Below, one piece after another: positions 1 through 10,192 of a DNA stretch of 64,000 bases. A model generated the notes under the pieces. The model saw only the letters and a program-made list of their open reading frames with translations. It did no database searches and was not told where the DNA came from. The stretch spans positions 6,968 through 70,967 of the forward strand of contig FJOG01000082.1 of the NCBI GenBank assembly GCA_900073065.1, written 5' to 3'. Each line of letters opens with the position of its first letter. The first letter of the stretch is position 1. Origin of the DNA: Phialocephala subalpina. Taxonomy: Eukaryota > Ascomycota > Leotiomycetes > Helotiales > Mollisiaceae. The translations under genes and the position numbers were made by a program.

Positions 1-342
1 CTGTTGCCTGAGGTATTAAGGCCACTAGACGCTGGAATACCAAAATGCTACTCTCTTATAGCTCTTTAGCTACGCAGCTACGCAGCTCTTAAAGGGGGTC
101 TCAAGGGGTCTCCCCCTGATATTTGAATCGATTACGACGAGCATATATAAGCCGGGGGTCCCAGGGGGTGTCCCCCTGGAGTATTTTGAGGTTTTAGAGG
201 CTTTGGAGCTCGTCTGCCTAAGGTACTAAGGCCACCAGCCACCAGAAGCTGGAAAGAACACCAAAATCTTACTCTCTTTATAACTCTCTAACTACGTAGC
301 TACGCAATTACGCAGCTCTTGAAGGGGCCCTTAAGGGGTCTC
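1..342. repeat. Diverged direct repeat, two copies about 210 bp apart
   Basis: Two related segments begin near 5 and 215. Each starts with a TGCCTRAGGTAYTAAGGCCA-type string, then has ACCAAAAT, ACTCTCTT, several CTACGCAGCT-like words and AGCTCTT followed by runs of GGGG and GGGTCTC. The copies differ by substitutions and small indels. This looks like part of a dispersed repeat cut by the window start. No coding potential was seen. Confidence 0.5.
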
Positions 343-380
343 TTCTTACTGTAGTAAAGTCGAAGACTTTGTAGCCCCCC

Positions 381-396
381 GCAGGGGCGCCCCTGC
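381..396. repeat. Perfect 16-bp GC palindrome
   Basis: GCAGGGGCGCCCCTGC is a perfect palindrome. It lies just before a second GC-rich stretch (about 430-500) in which a GGCTCG/CGAGCC hairpin sits inside outer GAAAGGGG/CCCCTTTC arms. These are the last GC-rich bases before the AT-rich block and may be a transposon end. Confidence 0.45.
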
Positions 397-489
397 GAGG
401 CCTGCGGAGCAACATGCGCGTCGAGTAGAGGAAGAAAGGGGGCCGTCTACTGGCTCGCTTGTCGAGCCAATCAGAGCGGGCGGACCCCT

Positions 490-2243
490 TTCTTTCGGAA
501 CGAGAGAAGCATGTTATTAATTAAATTATAAATACGAGAAAATAATTTAAAAAGAATTTAAAAAGAAAAATTAATAATATTAAAAGAAATATATAAAAAG
601 GGTTTTATTTTTTAATATTTACTTTTAAATTTAATATATTAAATATAAATAAAATATAAATTATATTAATTATAAATTAAAAAGAAATTATTAAATATAA
701 TATATGTAAAAATAAAATAAAAAAGAACTTGGAAAAATAAAAAACTTATAATATATAAAACTTTCGATAATATATATCAAAATATTATTAAAAGGATTAA
801 ATTTAAAATCCTTTATATTTATAAATTAAAAAATAATATTAAGAAAATAAAAAAACGGAATTTTTTTTTAATTAATCGTATTAATTCTCAAAGTAAATAA
901 AATTTAAAATTTAAAAGAAATATTATTAAAAATAATTTGATAAAAAATATTAAAATAATAAAATAATATAAAAAAGAAATTAAATAAAAGAAATAAAAAA
1001 GAAATAATAATATAATAAAAAGAAATTATTATAAAAAGAAAAATAATTATATAAATATAATATATTAATACGTATTTATCGAATTATTATCAATCGATTA
1101 ATTTTATTCTAATTAAAAAAAATTCGCGATTTTTATAAATAATAAAAATAATTAATTATTTAATTTCGCGTTTAAATTATAATAAAAAATATAAATAAAA
1201 TTCGATTTTCGTATATATATTCTTCGATAATTCCTTTTCTTTAATAATTAACATAATATAATTATTTATTACAACGCGAATTAAAAAACTAAAAAATTTA
1301 TATTTATATATATAAAAAGTTTATTAAAGCGTTTTTGAAAGCTAATAAACGTAAATATAAAGTTTTTTAAATTGGAATTAAATATAATAAATAATATATT
1401 AAAATAAAAAATTCAAATATTTTTTAAGAAAATTAAAAAATTATTATTATAAAAATATTACGAATAATAAAAAAAGAATTTAAAAAAAGAATAAAATTAT
1501 AATTTATATTATTATAATAGCGGTTTATTAAAATAATATTTTAAAAATAATTATTAAAATAATATTTTAAAAATAATTATTAATTAGAAAACTTTTTGAA
1601 ATTATTAATAAATTTATAATAAAAGTAAAAATATTATAAATAAATTAATTTTTAATTGGAATTTAAAAAGAGAAATTATTCTCGCTTTTTCTTTTTAACG
1701 AGGATTATAATTAATTTTTCGAATAAATTTTATAATAATAAATTATTTATTTATTTATAATATATATAAGAAATAAAAATTATATTAATTAAATTAAAAA
1801 ACTTTAATATTCCAAATTAATAAAATATTATTTATTCAATTTTATATATTTTTTAATAAACTATATCACGTGATATTTTAGCCATGTATTCTAGCGCATA
1901 TATTATAATTTTTATACTTTTAATTATATTTTAATTATAATATATATTATATATATTATTTTTATTTTCTAAATATAATAAATTTAATATAAATAATATA
2001 AATAATATAAATAATATAAATAATATAAATAATATAAATAATATAAATAATATAAATAATATAAATAATATAAATAATATAAATAATATAAATAATATAA
2101 ATAATATAAATAATATAAATAATATAAATAATATATATAATATAAATTTATTTATTTATTATTTATTCGATAATAAATAAATTATATTGATTAGAAATAA
2201 GAAATTTGATTTTATTACTAATAAAAGTATAATTTGGAATCTT
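490..2243. other. AT-rich, RIP-like desert
   Basis: This stretch is almost entirely A and T, with very few G or C and very frequent TA steps. There is no open frame of useful length. Composition changes abruptly at both edges. Old repeated DNA decayed by C-to-T mutation is the likeliest explanation. I could not identify the original element. Confidence 0.75.
1984..2137. repeat. 9-bp AT microsatellite/minisatellite, about 17 units
   Basis: The unit ATAATATAA repeats head to tail with almost no variation and breaks down at the right end into ATATATAATATAA. The uniformity contrasts with the degenerate surroundings, which suggests recent slippage expansion. Confidence 0.85.
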
Positions 2244-2352
2244 AGTATTCTTTAATCTTATTCCCAAGAATACGATTCTTCACGAATCACTGGAATCAAA
2301 AGTAGGGCCCTATAATATAATGGATACTCTTGGGAATAAGATTGAGTATTCT
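2244..2352. mobile_element. Small MITE with terminal inverted repeats and an 8-bp direct repeat
   Basis: Arms of 19 bp at 2254-2272 and 2325-2343 are inverted copies with a single transition mismatch; the core is AATCTTATTCCCAAGA. Identical octamers AGTATTCT flank the unit at 2244-2251 and 2345-2352, as expected for a target-site duplication of a hAT-type element. The unit is about 93 bp and non-coding. It lies just upstream of the first readable codons of the AAA+ ATPase fragment. Confidence 0.65.
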
Positions 2353-2370
2353 CTACCAATATTATTTATT

Positions 2371-3463
2371 TCATTTGACGCAAATAAAATTCTAAGCAAG
2401 GGGCTTATTTTACTCCCTTATAAAGTACCGGGGGTTGGTAAGACTATTGCCGCAGGTTTGTGGTCCTAATAAATACTAGATTATTTAGGGTCTCTAGCTC
2501 AAAATTTGAAATAGAAGGAGTAGCTAAGCTTTTCAAAAAACCACTCTTTCAAGTTACATGCGGTTGGTCTTACTACGATGTTGTACTTACAACCTACTGA
2601 TTGAGGAATCATCCAAGTGACCTCGGTACCACCTCAAAGGAGGTGGAAACAGAACTTGAAAAGAACTTTTCACTGGCAAGTCGATGGGACTGCATCCTGC
2701 TCCTGGACGAACCAGACGTTTTTCTCGCATCTCGAGAGCGAAAGGATTTCAAGCGGAATGGCTTGGTAGCATGTGAGAGGGCCCAACATCAGAGCCTGGA
2801 AGTGTCAGTAATATGTTTATGCTAATGAAGGTAGTATTTTTGCGTGTCCTGGAATATTACGCTGGTATTCTCTTTCTGACAACAAATCGAGTTGGAGGCT
2901 TCGACGAAGCCTTTGCCTCGCGAATTCATATGAGCCTGCATTACCCAGATCTCGACAGTGAGAAGACAAAGGACGTCTTTAAACCCAACCTGGACCTCAT
3001 CAACGAGAAATTCGCTCACGAAAACAGACAAAAAATTTTCGACGATGTCGCTATTCTGGACTTTGCCGGAAGCCACTGGATGGAGAACGAAAAGAACAAA
3101 GGGCTCAGGTGGAATGGTCGCCAGATCCGCAACGCGTGCCAGACCGCTCTGGCTCTTGGTGAATTCGAAGCCCAGGGTAAGACTCTATCGGCCGAGATCG
3201 ATCCCACTAAGCCGGTGCAGCTGAAGTTGGCCCACTTCAAGACCGTTGAGAAAGCCTACAACGAATTCGCCGTGTATCTCAGGAAATTGTATGGCATGGA
3301 TATCAAGGACTGGGCCCCGGAAAACAAGCTCCAAGCAGAGGATCGGGACCAGAAAGAGCCTAGTCGGCTGTCCAAACGAGCGGTCCAAATGACAAGTGTG
3401 CTTACGAACAGCCAGAATGCCAACCATGACTCGCAATCGGAGGGCCACCACACTGCATTGTGA
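2371..3463 (+). pseudogene. AAA+ ATPase, C-terminal part, 5'-truncated
   Basis: Best model: join(2371..2455, 2515..2566, 2618..2772, 2835..3463). It stays open for 306 codons to a stop. Walker A reads PGVGKT (2428-2445), Walker B reads CILLLDEPDVF, and the sensor-1 region is GILFLTTNR followed by a conserved DEAFASRIHMSL stretch. This is the fungal mitochondrial-chaperone-like AAA family with a C-terminal WNGRQIRNACQTA segment. Introns 2456-2514 and 2773-2834 have good donor, branch and acceptor sites. The intron at 2567-2617 is less certain and adds one residue. No start codon or N-terminal half is visible: upstream lie a MITE and AT-rich DNA. It is therefore a truncated gene, although its 3' exons are undamaged. 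Confidence 0.75.
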
Positions 3464-4120
3464 GCCAGGTGAGTCCGTCTAATTATTAGACAATCGCCTA
3501 GGATGAACCATGGGGTGCAGGTCAAGGACAGGGACTGAGTACTAGCGGCTTATTCTAATATTGGTGATATTAGAATGCGGCAGTGAGACGGTTAAGTTGT
3601 CGACATTGTCTCTGTAGCTCTTCGTAGAGACTACGGAGAGTAGTGGTCGCAGCGCCCTAGCGCCCTTCCGCCAGTTCCGTCGTTGGATGAATATGCCTTT
3701 GTCGAATGGGATTACGGAGGAATTTTCCACTTCTCAGCAATTGCGTTATTGATTTCTTTTGAATTCTGAATCGTATCGTCCGGGATTGTCAGTCAAGCTC
3801 GTCAGAGTCGTCCCTTGATTACTCAGCACCAGTTTCTTTAGCGCCTGAGGGTTTTCCGAACTGCTCAATCTTGATCATAGCATCATTCCATTGTCGTTCG
3901 AGCGGAGTATAAGATGAGACAGTAATTCCCTTCAACTGGATTCAATCCACATTTACCTTTACAAGAGTATCACCAGAAGCACCAAATACAAGGAACCCAA
4001 ATCAATATTTCCTCGCCTCAATCTTTAGATATTACTCCTACAGTAATCGGAAATAAAACACCACGTGACAGCTATCCTGATTCCATCTCATTTTCTCGAC
4101 ACCAAACAGCATCTACAACC
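3464..4120. other. Intergenic, with one strong hairpin
   Basis: No gene was seen. A 9-bp perfect stem, ATTCTAATA at 3552-3560 and TATTAGAAT at 3568-3576, encloses a 7-base loop and could be a small fold-back remnant. The last 60 bases before 4121 are the probable promoter and leader of the epimerase-like gene and contain a CACGTG box at 4062-4067. Confidence 0.4.
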
Positions 4121-4867
4121 ATGAAGCTCATCGTCACCGGCGCCAGCGGTTTCATCGGCGGCGAAGTTCTCTCCCACGCCCTCGCCTCCCCCAGCATAAC
4201 ATCCGTCATCGCTCTCCTCCGCCGTCCCCTCACAAACTGCACACACCTCTCAAACCCCAAACTCAAAGTCGTAATCACAGAAGACTTTAATACCTACCAG
4301 CATTCCATCCTCGAACAACTCGACGGAGCGGAAACTTCCATCTGGTTTGTCGCTCCCATCACGTGATAAATATATGTTAATTGTGCTGGAATAGGACAAT
4401 AGGAGCCAAATCCTTAAATCCTGAAGTAACGAGAAAGGTATCGATTGCCTATACATTAGCAGCAGCAAAAGCCTTCTCCACGCTCCTTAACTCACCCAAA
4501 CCTTTTCCCTTCATCTACACATCCGGTTTTATTACGATTCGGGACCCGAACCAGACCGGACGGATATACAGCGAGGCGCGGAAAGGGTGGGGAGGCTGAG
4601 ACGGCTATTCTTGATTTTGGAGAAAAGACTGGGGGGTTTGAGAGTTTTGTGCTTAGGCCGGCGGGCGTGAGGAGTAAGGAGAGGGGAATAATGAATAGGG
4701 TTGTGGAGATGGCGCTGCCGAGCGTAGGTGTTGATGAGTTGGGGGCTGTTATGATGGAGTTGGTGGAAAAGGGGAGTGAGAGGAGGGTTTGGGAGAATGG
4801 GGAATTGAGGGCTAGGGGGAAGGAACTTTTGGGGGTTGAGAAGAAGAGGGCGAAGGGCAAGATGTGA
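4121..4867 (+). CDS. Atypical SDR / NAD-dependent epimerase-like protein, with a frameshift
   Basis: Exon 1 (4121-4344) opens with MKLIVTGASGFIGGEV, the Rossmann TGxxGxxG dinucleotide-binding loop. A clean 50-nt intron (4345-4394) joins it to exon 2, which reads TIGAKSLNPEVTRKVS and then YTLAAAKAF, a Yx3K-like motif. Near 4585-4600 the frame must shift by one base: exon 2 runs to a TGA at 4597-4599, while the conserved remainder (GEAETAILDFGEKT to WENGELRARGKELL) lies in the next frame and ends at 4867. The break is in an AAAGGGTGGGG homopolymer tract, so it may be a sequencing indel or a real lesion. Intact, the protein would be about 230 residues, a usual length for this small fungal epimerase family. 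Substrate is unknown. Confidence 0.7.
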
Positions 4868-5113
4868 GACATGAGACTGTGCTGTATAATGTCCCTGCGT
4901 GTTTGATTAGCAAAATTAGTGACTCGTGATTTGGCGCTAGGCGTATGCGAGTTTTGCGAGTATGGATACTGTGTTGCATCAATTGGAATACCTCGTTCAG
5001 CGCTCTCGAGTGTTTCATCACTGGTTACGAGTTAGTGGCCAAATATTCTAAGGGAACTGAAATGAAAAGTGTCTCTATGAGACTACTCACTCACATGAAA
5101 AAGCCCACGAAGC

Positions 5114-6277
5114 TCAAGTTCGAATCCTATAAGCCTTGAAGTCCTGAAACCACTGTTTCCACAATTTCGTACAAGCTTTATCCTCCTCCACACCCATCAG
5201 CAAATCAACCAACGGCCCACAATGCACCTCTCCCTCCCCACAAAACACCACCACCTCCCGATCATGATATCTCTATCCCCAAAAATTAGCCTCATCTCCC
5301 TCTCTCCCCTTTGCTCATACTAACCTTAATCCTCTCCCCCACAGCCAAAATATCATCCCTCAAAAGCTCATTCCCCCCCGCCGTAACTACCACCTCCCCA
5401 ACCGGCAACCCCTTCCACCACTTCCCTTCCACACTACTCGCCAAAATCCACGGATTGGGAAAGTCAATCCCGGGTTCTAAACTTGCGTTTACAATATCAT
5501 GAGTTTGCTGCAGTCCGGCGAGGGTGAAGATATCTTTTCCTTCGTTTTCAAGCATGGAGGGAGTGGAAGTGGCAATGGGTGAGCCGGGCGAGATGAGGAA
5601 TGTGGAGTTGAAACGGGAACCGGGCAGCAGGGAGAGGGGTGGGACGGAAGGGTGGGGGTGTGTGGGGTGAAGGAGGAGGGCGAGGATTAGCATGCCGCCG
5701 ATTGAGTCGCCGGAGAAGGAAATCTAGGATCAATGCTTGTTAGTGAGCAACTTAGATGATGAAAACCTAAACGCACGCTTTCTGCTGGGCGGGTTTTTAG
5801 GAGGTGTTGGGTTGTTGATACGACTTGGCGGATTTGCGCGGGGTATAGCGTCGTGGGGCACAAGCCTACGGAATTTCAGTCAATCAGACTCTCGGAAGAG
5901 AGTATGTAACGCTCTCACCGTATGCTAGGAATGCGATTGAGACATCTTGGTTATTGGCTTTCATGATCTTCCAGCCGTTGAGGAGGAATTGGATGTGTGA
6001 TTCGTAGGCGTGAGTCACCAAGCCTCCGCCTGGTCGTTTGATTAACTTTGGAGCTTTGGATGAGACGTTAAGAGGATGCTTACCGCACATGTAAACGATG
6101 ATTGACTTTGCTGTTCGGGCACCGAGCCAGAGGAGGCTGCATCCGTCTAGTTCCTCGACATCGGAGGGAATGCCCTCTGCGGCGAGGACTTTCTTGTAGG
6201 TCTCTTCCGTGGTCAGTGACGGTGCTCTAATCAGTATTAGTATCCATCTCATTTATGTTTGCAATTGCTTACTCCAT
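5114..6277 (-). CDS. Alpha/beta hydrolase-3 fold esterase/lipase-like protein
   Basis: Six exons: complement(join(5114..5272, 5325..5723, 5777..5865, 5919..6029, 6084..6226, 6273..6277)), 302 codons in phase, every intron 46-54 nt with canonical ends. The first exon is only five bases (ATGGA). Visible motifs are YMCGGGLVTHAYE, in the place of the HGGG oxyanion motif but with Cys instead of His, and the nucleophile elbow SFSGDSIGG, matching GDSAGG of the hormone-sensitive-lipase family. A downstream VTAGGNELLRDD segment holds the acid-residue region and VHCGPL near the C-terminus. No signal peptide, so a cytosolic esterase is likely. The loss of the usual HG at the oxyanion motif is odd. Substrate cannot be told. 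Confidence 0.8.
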
Positions 6278-6342
6278 ATTGTAATTTGAGTCTGAATTTG
6301 TTTGACGAGTCGAAGAACATCAAGAGGAAAATTGAGCAATAT

Positions 6343-6511
6343 TTATCTCTTAGGCTAGCAGACTATGCCACAGCGCTAGCAAGGGTTGGAGCCAATCAAT
6401 CAGAGTGCATCATGTGTCAGATGAGCACGTGATATTCTACTTTTGACCATTCATCGCTTCTCGCTTAACCCCTGCTAGCGCTGTGGCATAGCCTGCCAGC
6501 CCAAGGGATAG
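6343..6511. mobile_element. Fold-back MITE with 46-bp inverted repeats
   Basis: The left arm (6343-6388) and the reverse complement of the right arm (6466-6511) match over 46 bp with seven differences, all transitions (T/C or A/G). The shared core is CTATGCCACAGCGCTAGCA. The 77-bp loop is non-coding. Transition-only divergence between arms fits RIP. It lies 66 bp upstream of the alpha/beta hydrolase start codon, within its promoter region. Confidence 0.7.
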
Positions 6512-6684
6512 ATCTTTAAGAGCTACATACTGGTGGTCCCTGTCAGCGTTAGATCCCTGACGTTATCGAATCCAATCAGGCGTTCAATGAGCCGTAAGAC
6601 CCTGAAACTTTCCAGGGTCGTTGGAGGATCGTGAAATTTACCCCTCTTTTTGCGGGGCTAAAGTACAAATACCTTGAAAGTATT

Positions 6685-8679
6685 CGTTACGCTGCTGCCA
6701 GCTTTGCGTCTGCTCGGGGCCGGAATAACAGATGTTCCGAAGGAACACCAAAATGCCGCATCACTATTTATATGTAAATAAACACTCTAATTTTATTATT
6801 ATATTACAATTATAATACCTAAAGATACTATTTACAATCCTATTAATAAAGGAACCCTTTATCCTAATATTAAATTACTAGCGAAAGTAAAAGATGCGTT
6901 TTACTTTATATAATTATTGGATTTCGATTACGAGATTTAACTTCTAGAGGATATCTCTTTAGATAATCTTATTACTTTATTTATAATATATTATACGCCA
7001 AAAATTATTAATTAGATTATTTAGAAAATAAATTCTTATAATTAATATATCGAGAATAATTCTTTATTTTATTGCCATAGGAATAAATAGTATAATATAT
7101 ATCTTAAAGAGATTTATATAACTTTATATATTTATAATAAGATATTTAACTATTGGAATACGAAAGAGTATATATTAAATCACTTTATTACGAGCAAAAT
7201 GTATAAAGATCACTTTTAAGAATTATATATAAGTTTAAATTAATTGGAAATTAAGTCTTTAAATTATACTAAAAAGTAAGTTTAATATTAAATATTAATA
7301 TTATAAATATAAACTAATAATAAGGAATAAATACGCAAGTTATACGATTATATATAACGTGTTAATTATAGTATTTAAATTCCTAATCGAGATTTGGCTA
7401 TTAATGAAATTATTATTCGATTTGAAGGGTATACAAAAGAAATAACCATTATATTATAAAAGTTTATACTAATAGGCTTTAAAGTATAAGTAGTTACTTA
7501 GAGTAGCTTTTTTCTTTGCTAAAATTGGCACGTTCCTAGGGATAAAAATGGGCCAGTGGGAGTAAAAACACCACGTGAATTAGAGGGGATAATACGAGAA
7601 AGGAAAAGCGGAAATAAGATACAAGCTATAGCTTTATACTTGATTTAACGATTTCTTAAACTATTATTAGACTATAGATATCACGCTTATTTCGACAATT
7701 TGTTTGTATTTAACCGATTCGTTGCATATACTCGAGTATTAAATATAAGGGTCACGAGAATATATCGAAATAATTTTAGTATTATACAAAAACTTAAAGA
7801 CTTTAAGAAAAGCGATAAAAATAATTATATACTTTAAGGGGAGACTCATTCAATATTTACACTCGATGGGAAGGTTTATTATATCGATTGGAAAGATTAA
7901 GTATTTGTTTTAATAATATCCTCGGTTTTATCAAGTAACGAGAAAGTCCTTAATTAGAGAAAGCGACCCAAAGAAATTTCCTCAAAAGCAAAAACATCTC
8001 GAGTACCCTTTAGAGATAATACTAAAAAGCAGTTATATATTCCTAAAGTCGCTAACAATTATAATTACTATATAAGTACTATTAACGAGTTTAATTATTT
8101 AATTTCTTAAAACTCGAGTTTATAATATATTAAACGAGGTAAATACTAAACTATTAAGCACTAGTTATTTAAAGGAGTCTTAAGTAACTATTATTTACTT
8201 GCAAAGCGTTCTAATACACCACTTCCACGTCAAGTAAACTTTAAAAGCTAACAAGATTTCCGCCGTTAATTAACCGAAGTACTTTTGGCTAAAACAAAGG
8301 ATACTTATCGTTTTCCAAAGAAAAAAGTAGCCTATATTACTTTCGAAATAAATGAAAAGCCTTTATAACTTCATTAACAAGTAAAAATAGCTAAGAGGGG
8401 GTACTGCAAAGTATATATAGGGAGTAGGTTTTTAGATCGACCGAGAAAAAGGATTACTTTAAGCGAAATTACTACGAATAAGAAGCATGAAATAATAAAG
8501 CACCAATTAATCTATGGCTACAAACAGTATAATATCCATTTGTGTAAAGAGAGGTCTTATTTTGAGAGATTCCATAGAGAATAGGATAATTTTACCCCTA
8601 TGATGCCCAAAATCCAGCCTTCTGGTTGGTCAGAATTAAGCGAAGCTCGGACTAACGCAAAGCTGGCAGCAGCGTAACG
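6685..8679 (+). mobile_element. piggyBac-type transposon relic, RIP-degraded
   Basis: Exact 25-bp inverted repeats at 6685-6709 and 8655-8679 (starting CGTTACGCTGCTGCCAGC) bound about 2 kb that is AT-rich inside. Fragments of a piggyBac-family transposase can be read on the plus strand. YWNPKEY-like residues lie near 7150-7200. At about 7385-7450 there is NRDLAINEIIIRFEG, where the family has a catalytic VDE motif and GAT has become AAT. At 8513-8584 there is YGYKQYNIHLCKE, the C-terminal zinc-ribbon region with two cysteines changed to tyrosine by G-to-A. Many stops interrupt the frame, so the copy is dead. I did not find a convincing TTAA duplication at the ends, so the true termini may lie somewhat outside the repeats. 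Confidence 0.7.
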
Positions 8680-10192
8680 GATAATGCCCTTCTGTGGGGC
8701 TTCACAGAATAAATTTGGGGCGTTGATTGTTCCAAGAAAACGTAAAGTTATTTGGGGTTAAGTTCCTCCCCCAGGAGGTGAGTGCTTCTTGAGGCTATAA
8801 ATACTCTAGTTTCCGCTATTCTAGTTGATGGTATTTACGTGGGTGGGTAGGACTGCTCGAAGTTCAATCTTCTACGGACTCGCGGTTCCTCGATCCGCCT
8901 TGATTCCAAAAGCTAATATCTGCTTCACTTAATATTGTCTACCGTATTGCGTTTGTAGGATGATGAGCTGAGGCGGCGGGAGAGGTGATTTATACCTTTC
9001 TCTGTACTGCGATGCCTCGTTGGTCGTTGCTTCTAGGTGCTTCTCTCTTCTTGAATTCAAGTGAACACTTCTCATCCCTGCTCAAAAGTCGAAGCTCAAG
9101 TGACACTCCACATAACTAAGCGTTTACCTAAGATGTGGGGCATATAAACTCCCCTCACCGTCGTTTGAACCTTCCTTCTCTGCAAAGCATAGCTTCAGGA
9201 TAGAAGTGCGATCCTTAGCCGCATAAGGGTTTCTCGTGTTCAGGTCTTAGTAATGCATTGTGAGAGAACTTAGCGTTGAGATTGTTAATGTGCCTTGCAT
9301 TGCTAACGGGCTGGGTGTTCATCTTGAGGTTAGGGAGGGTGGGTTTTGCTGTCAATTTCGCAGCGTCTCTTGGACGTTCAAACCAAACTCCGGGGTCGTT
9401 CCCCAAGATTAGGAAGCGAGTAAGGGGGAGGAGTTGAAGCTCAACTCTCCACGTCCTCGCAATCGTCGGATCTGATGTTTTGGTATTTGGTACTATGAAA
9501 GTTTTCAGGGCATGCATTGGATTGGTCGAGCTACTATTATACTATGGCTCGGCTCCCTTGGAACTCCACGTATAAGAGTACCCAGCTTAATTGCGCCTTT
9601 ACACGGCTTGGATATAACTTGGAGCTAGGATAAGAAAATTTTCCAAGGCAATTCTTATCGATTAGATTAGCAAGGATCTCAAAGGAACACTAGAGAACTT
9701 CATGATTAACTATCATTATCAGCACAGTTGAGGACGAAATCAGTGTCGGGAAACAATATGCACGGTGACTTGTACGCACGGACAGAGATGGGGCTACATA
9801 GACACAATTCGTAGTCCTACTCACTAAGTAGCTGGCTACTTCAATACAGAAGTGTAGTAACCCACATGCTAGCCCGCTATGTGAGGTGTTTGTCTGCAGT
9901 AAAGGCTGAACAGTGAGGGTTTACATTGTCTTCGCGATAAAAGCTAAATGAAATATGCTATGGACATCTCATGGCTTGTTCGGGGCCAAATGATCGTGAG
10001 AAGCATATTAGAAGTATTAGCCTCCGAGAGAAAAATAGCAAGAAGAAAGAGAGAGAAAGAGGGAGAGAGGAAAGGTTCCTAGCATTAAATCTATCAGCAG
10101 CCGCGGCATTTACAGATAGCTTCATAATGATTTTATTAAACAAGTATGAAGGTGTCTTTAGGCAAAGTCATGAAGAGCTTATATCTAAGATC
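8680..10192. other. Gene-poor spacer with one weak ORF
   Basis: No recognisable gene. The only longer open stretch is on the minus strand at 9215-9517 (100 codons, containing WRVELQLLPLTRFLILG). It has no splice context, signal peptide or known domain and may be chance. Purine-rich GAAAGAGAGAGAAAG-type low-complexity sequence lies at 10030-10070, just downstream of the HET gene's stop. Confidence 0.35.

Noticed and set aside
2601..2834. Two separate small ORFs (2601-2825 and 2813-3463) as independent genes
   Set aside because: They join in phase through a canonical 62-nt intron (2773-2834) into one AAA+ ATPase fragment.
5100..5140. tRNA-like T-loop (AAGTTCGAATCCTAT)
   Set aside because: The flanking bases do not pair into a T stem or acceptor stem, and the bases are the last codons and stop of the minus-strand hydrolase.
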